From assembly GCF_008326305.1 (NCBI RefSeq), contig NZ_BIXY01000001.1, positions 1 through 64,000 on the forward strand: DNA of 64,000 nucleotides, written 5' to 3'. How positions within the stretch are numbered: position 1 is the stretch's first letter; every line of letters starts with the position of its first letter. The notes under the pieces were generated by a model that ran no database searches, was not told the DNA's origin, and was given only the letters and a program-made list of their open reading frames with translations. Shown here piece after piece: positions 61,108 to 64,000 of this stretch. A program made the translations under genes and the position numbers. The DNA is from Dictyobacter arantiisoli. Lineage in GTDB: Bacteria > Chloroflexota > Ktedonobacteria > Ktedonobacterales > Ktedonobacteraceae.

Positions 61108-64000
61108 ATGCTAGATAGTAAGACGCTTATAGAACCCATTCTCCACCTGATACAGGATCATCTAGATAGCTGGATTCAAGCAATAGTGCCACTCCTGGGG
61201 ACAGGGATTGCGGCAGCGTTTGGGGTCGGCTTTCATGCCATTATAGCGCAGGCCAGGAAACGCACCCCGCCTCAGGAAAGCCAGAGCGAAAAGATAGATC
61301 AAAATAAATTCAAACACGCAATTACAGCTTATGAGCAATCAGTACTGACAAATTCGCATATCGCACAGATACAAATTATAGATATGCCACATCCCCTCAA
61401 TCTCCTGGAGGTCTATGTCCCACTGCATCTGCGCTCCCATAGCGCCCTTCCCTATACCATTAATCTGATCTATGAGGAAAATGATGAAATACCAGATTCT
61501 GAACAGCTCTTATTAGCCCCCTCCAATACGCATTTGTATACTGATAACACGCCGATCCTGGACAAGGATATACTGCAACACTACAAGCGCTGTATCATCA
61601 TCGGTGATCCTGGAAGTGGGAAGACCACGCTGCTTCATTATCTGGCCCTCAAGACCGCGCAACATACACTTGAGAGCGCTCCATGCACACCTGTCTATAT
61701 CGCGCTGACAACCTTTGATTGCGAGCGACACAAGAATCTCTTCGAACTCATCCTGGCCCAATTTGAACATTTTGGGGATCTTCCTGCTCTGAGCGCCCGC
61801 TTACAGCTCGCGATGAAAGCGGGACAAATACTGCTCTTGCTCGATGGTCTGGACGAAACTCGCTCCAGCACTCCCGCCAGAAATACCTATGACTTCCTGG
61901 TTGGAAATATTAAACAACTGGTCAATCGCTATGCGGATATGCCGATGGTGATCTCGGTTCGTAAAGCGGGTTATCAGCAACGGGTTAAGATTACCGGCTT
62001 CAATGAGCTCGAAATTATGGATTTTCAGATTGAGGAGAGCCGTACTTTTATCGAAAACTGGTTTCGAGCCTATCCAACCAACCAGAAAGAAGAGAAGATC
62101 AAGGCCCTCACAGGCTATCTGGAACGCAACGTCCGTATCCAGACACTGGCGACAAATCCCCTCCTTCTCTCACTCATTGCCATTGTCTGTGAAAGGCAGC
62201 GTCGCATGCCCACACACAAAGCTCAACTCTATAGAGCCTGTATTGACATCCTGCAAACAGGCTGGGATACCAGTCGGGATATCGCACGCAGCCAGACCTT
62301 TACACAAATCGCGCTCTCTCGCCTCTATGAGGAGATCGCCTGGCACTTCCACAACCAGAAGAAACGCTACTTTCCTCTGGACGAACTCCTTGCCGTGCTG
62401 CAAAACTACTCCCAGACCAGTCATATGCCACTTGAAAGCTGCCAGCAGTTCCTTAATCAGATCGCAATTGACAATGGTCTACTACGCGAACAGGCTCATG
62501 GCTGGTATGGTTTTTCACATCTCACCTTCCAGGAGTACTTTGTCACCCAGTACATCATTCGCAATCAACAACAAAAGCTCCTGCGTCAACACTTTGTTGA
62601 TCCCTGGTGGGAGGAAGTTATTCTCCTCTATGCCAGTAGCACGTCGGATGCCAGTCAACTCCTGAGCATTCTCCTGGGACAACATCGCCAGCTTTATAAC
62701 ACAGATGATCTCTTTCATACCCATCTTCTCCTGGCTGGCCGTTGCCTGGGAGAGAATCCACGTGTGAAGCAGCAAAAATTACCCGAACAGATCATTGATC
62801 AGTTGTTGCAAACCTTACAATCTACACCATACGCGCTGGATCGTGAACGCATTGCGTCTATACTCGCAGGAATGGACCATGCGCACGCCAATCATCACTT
62901 GCTACAGATTCTGACTGCACCCGCCAGTACTCCTGACCATATCTATGAATGCGTAGTGCGAGCCATCGGATATGCTGGCAATCCATCCTTTGCGACAGAG
63001 CTGGTAGCGCTCCTGGGGCAGTCGCACATAGCTCGCTATAAACGTATCATGCTCGCGCGAGCATTAGGGATCTTACAAGAAACGCACACTGGCAAACAAC
63101 TCGTTAGGCTCCTCGTCAATCCAAAAGAAGATCCTTTTGTGCGCCAGGGCGTTGGGATGACAATTGGACAACTGGGTGAAAGTAGCGCGCTTTCAGCCTT
63201 AATTCACGTCAGCCAGCAGGCAGATGAGCATACGCTGGTACTCCAAAGCATTGCCTTTGCCCTTGAAAAACTGGGCGGCCCACAGGCGATACAAGCACTC
63301 ATCACAATGGTACAGAACAGACTGCTCGACTCGGCTGTGCGCGGCAGTAGTATCAGGATGCTGGGCAAGCTACACGCCAGGAGCAGCATTCCCCTCTTAG
63401 AGACGATTCTAAAGGATCGTGAAGAGAACATTTACGTTCGGCGTTGCGCGGCCCTGGCGCTGGGTGAGTTTAGCTATGCCGAAATCCCTGTACCAACCAT
63501 GCTGGCTCTTCTGCATAGCAAATATGTTGAAACTGGCGTACGTGTCAGTATTGCCAATAGCTTTGCGACTCTCGGAGATCCTCGCGTAGCCAGCGAGCTC
63601 ATCGAAGTGCTTCTCAATCAGGATTGCCATATCAAAGTTCGCATGAGTGTTGCGCTAACGCTCGGTTTTCTCAAGCAACGCGAACAGATACTTACGCTGA
63701 GGAGCATCGCGCAAGAACAGCAACACGGTGATGTAAATCTCTATACCTGCCTGATAGTCGCGCTCAGCATGCTGGGAGTGAGCACCGTGATCAATGATCT
63801 GGTTGATCTCCTGCTGCATCCAGACATCGCGCATGATACACTCCCACATATTGTCAACGCGCTACTGATACAAGCTGAACAACATACCATTGATACCCAC
63901 GCGATGGCCCGGAAGATGGTCGGTCACCTGCAAGTTGTTACGCTGGACCGCTATCGAGGACAGTGCATCCTCAAGGTGCTCTGCAAGTTACGCGTCACCG
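61108..64000 (+). CDS. NACHT-type NTPase with HEAT repeats (truncated by window end)
   Basis: The frame runs without a stop from the ATG at 61108 to the window edge, 964 codons. AAAGGA precedes the ATG. A hydrophobic segment near residues 27-48 (IVPLLGTGIAAAFGVGFHAII) could be a membrane anchor. The NACHT module has Walker A GDPGSGKTTLLHYLA near 166 and Walker B LLLLDGLDE at 242-250, followed by the NACHT-type helical end (GFSHLTFQEYFVTQYI). From about 600 onwards HEAT/PBS-type repeats recur (VRQGVGMTIGQLGESSALSALI, VRRCAALALGEFSYAEIP). Bacterial NACHT proteins often sense phage or stress, but no assay-based function can be given. The end is missing. Confidence 0.88.
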   Translation, partial: MLDSKTLIEPILHLIQDHLDSWIQAIVPLLGTGIAAAFGVGFHAIIAQARKRTPPQESQSEKIDQNKFKHAITAYEQSVLTNSHIAQIQIIDMPHPLNLLEVYVPLHLRSHSALPYTINLIYEENDEIPDSEQLLLAPSNTHLYTDNTPILDKDILQHYKRCIIIGDPGSGKTTLLHYLALKTAQHTLESAPCTPVYIALTTFDCERHKNLFELILAQFEHFGDLPALSARLQLAMKAGQILLLLDGLDETRSSTPARNTYDFLVGNIKQLVNRYADMPMVISVRKAGYQQRVKITGFNELEIMDFQIEESRTFIENWFRAYPTNQKEEKIKALTGYLERNVRIQTLATNPLLLSLIAIVCERQRRMPTHKAQLYRACIDILQTGWDTSRDIARSQTFTQIALSRLYEEIAWHFHNQKKRYFPLDELLAVLQNYSQTSHMPLESCQQFLNQIAIDNGLLREQAHGWYGFSHLTFQEYFVTQYIIRNQQQKLLRQHFVDPWWEEVILLYASSTSDASQLLSILLGQHRQLYNTDDLFHTHLLLAGRCLGENPRVKQQKLPEQIIDQLLQTLQSTPYALDRERIASILAGMDHAHANHHLLQILTAPASTPDHIYECVVRAIGYAGNPSFATELVALLGQSHIARYKRIMLARALGILQETHTGKQLVRLLVNPKEDPFVRQGVGMTIGQLGESSALSALIHVSQQADEHTLVLQSIAFALEKLGGPQAIQALITMVQNRLLDSAVRGSSIRMLGKLHARSSIPLLETILKDREENIYVRRCAALALGEFSYAEIPVPTMLALLHSKYVETGVRVSIANSFATLGDPRVASELIEVLLNQDCHIKVRMSVALTLGFLKQREQILTLRSIAQEQQHGDVNLYTCLIVALSMLGVSTVINDLVDLLLHPDIAHDTLPHIVNALLIQAEQHTIDTHAMARKMVGHLQVVTLDRYRGQCILKVLCKLRVT

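Noticed and set aside
1-64000. tRNA and rRNA genes
   Set aside because: No cloverleaf with a GGTTCRA-type arm and no rRNA sequence was recognised by eye. A tRNAscan-SE run would be decisive.

Overview
The window looks like chromosome from a soil-type, spore-forming Chloroflexota (Ktedonobacteria-like) bacterium. This is an inference from gene content: a Bacillus-like FadN/FadA/FadE set, a T-box before valS, a glmS ribozyme, an F420-type nitroreductase, several HTH+GAF regulators, Pro-rich single-pass proteins, zinc-ribbon/FHA proteins and giant STAND-type ATPases. No rRNA or tRNA gene was found. The last gene runs off the right edge.

Left part (1-42 kb), mostly housekeeping. Two palindromic MITE-like elements (1-395) come before an XRE/MmyB regulator that is divergent from a five-gene fatty-acid beta-oxidation operon: fadD, fadE, a MaoC-type hydratase, fadA and fadN (1413-9346), closed by a strong terminator. 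Next come a GNAT acetyltransferase, a MalK/UgpC-type ATPase, an F420-type nitroreductase, a MarR regulator between two copies of one palindrome, an ISL3 transposase relic, a methyltransferase and an AT-hook/HTH/GAF protein. These are followed by a degenerate GGDEF + MshEN protein next to an OmpR-type response regulator, cdd, a YbdK-like ligase, an aldo/keto reductase, a sigma-70 factor, a NUDIX hydrolase, valS with its T-box, two related membrane/FHA proteins, a BNR-repeat lipoprotein, an ABC exporter, and glmS behind a glmS ribozyme.

Right part (42.5-64 kb), accessory. Three minus-strand genes (Eco57I-like N6-adenine methylase, PLD+SNF2 helicase, DUF262/HNH protein) form a restriction/defence-like operon. 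A 44-bp inverted repeat separates it from a small AAA/STAND ATPase, which is divergent from a roughly 1,666-residue protein joining two beta-propellers, HEAT repeats, an Ig-like domain and a C-terminal STAND-like ATPase. Convergent to that giant gene is a radical SAM/SPASM maturase, preceded on its own strand by a short ORF ending in a Trp-rich tail, which is a candidate RiPP pair. A NACHT+HEAT protein begins at 61108 and is cut by the window end.

Repeats and RNA. Five copies of a composite hairpin element (about 185-195 bp when complete) sit between genes. Their stems, and in two copies their terminal inverted repeats, differ in sequence between copies but stay self-complementary within each copy. 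Other inverted-repeat elements lie at 10015, 23859, 33434 and 51947. A promoter, hairpins and intrinsic terminator with no convincing ORF at 29694-30052 suggest an unassigned small RNA. The most interesting parts are the RiPP pair, the propeller-ATPase/STAND cluster, the methylase-helicase-DUF262 operon and the covarying repeat family.
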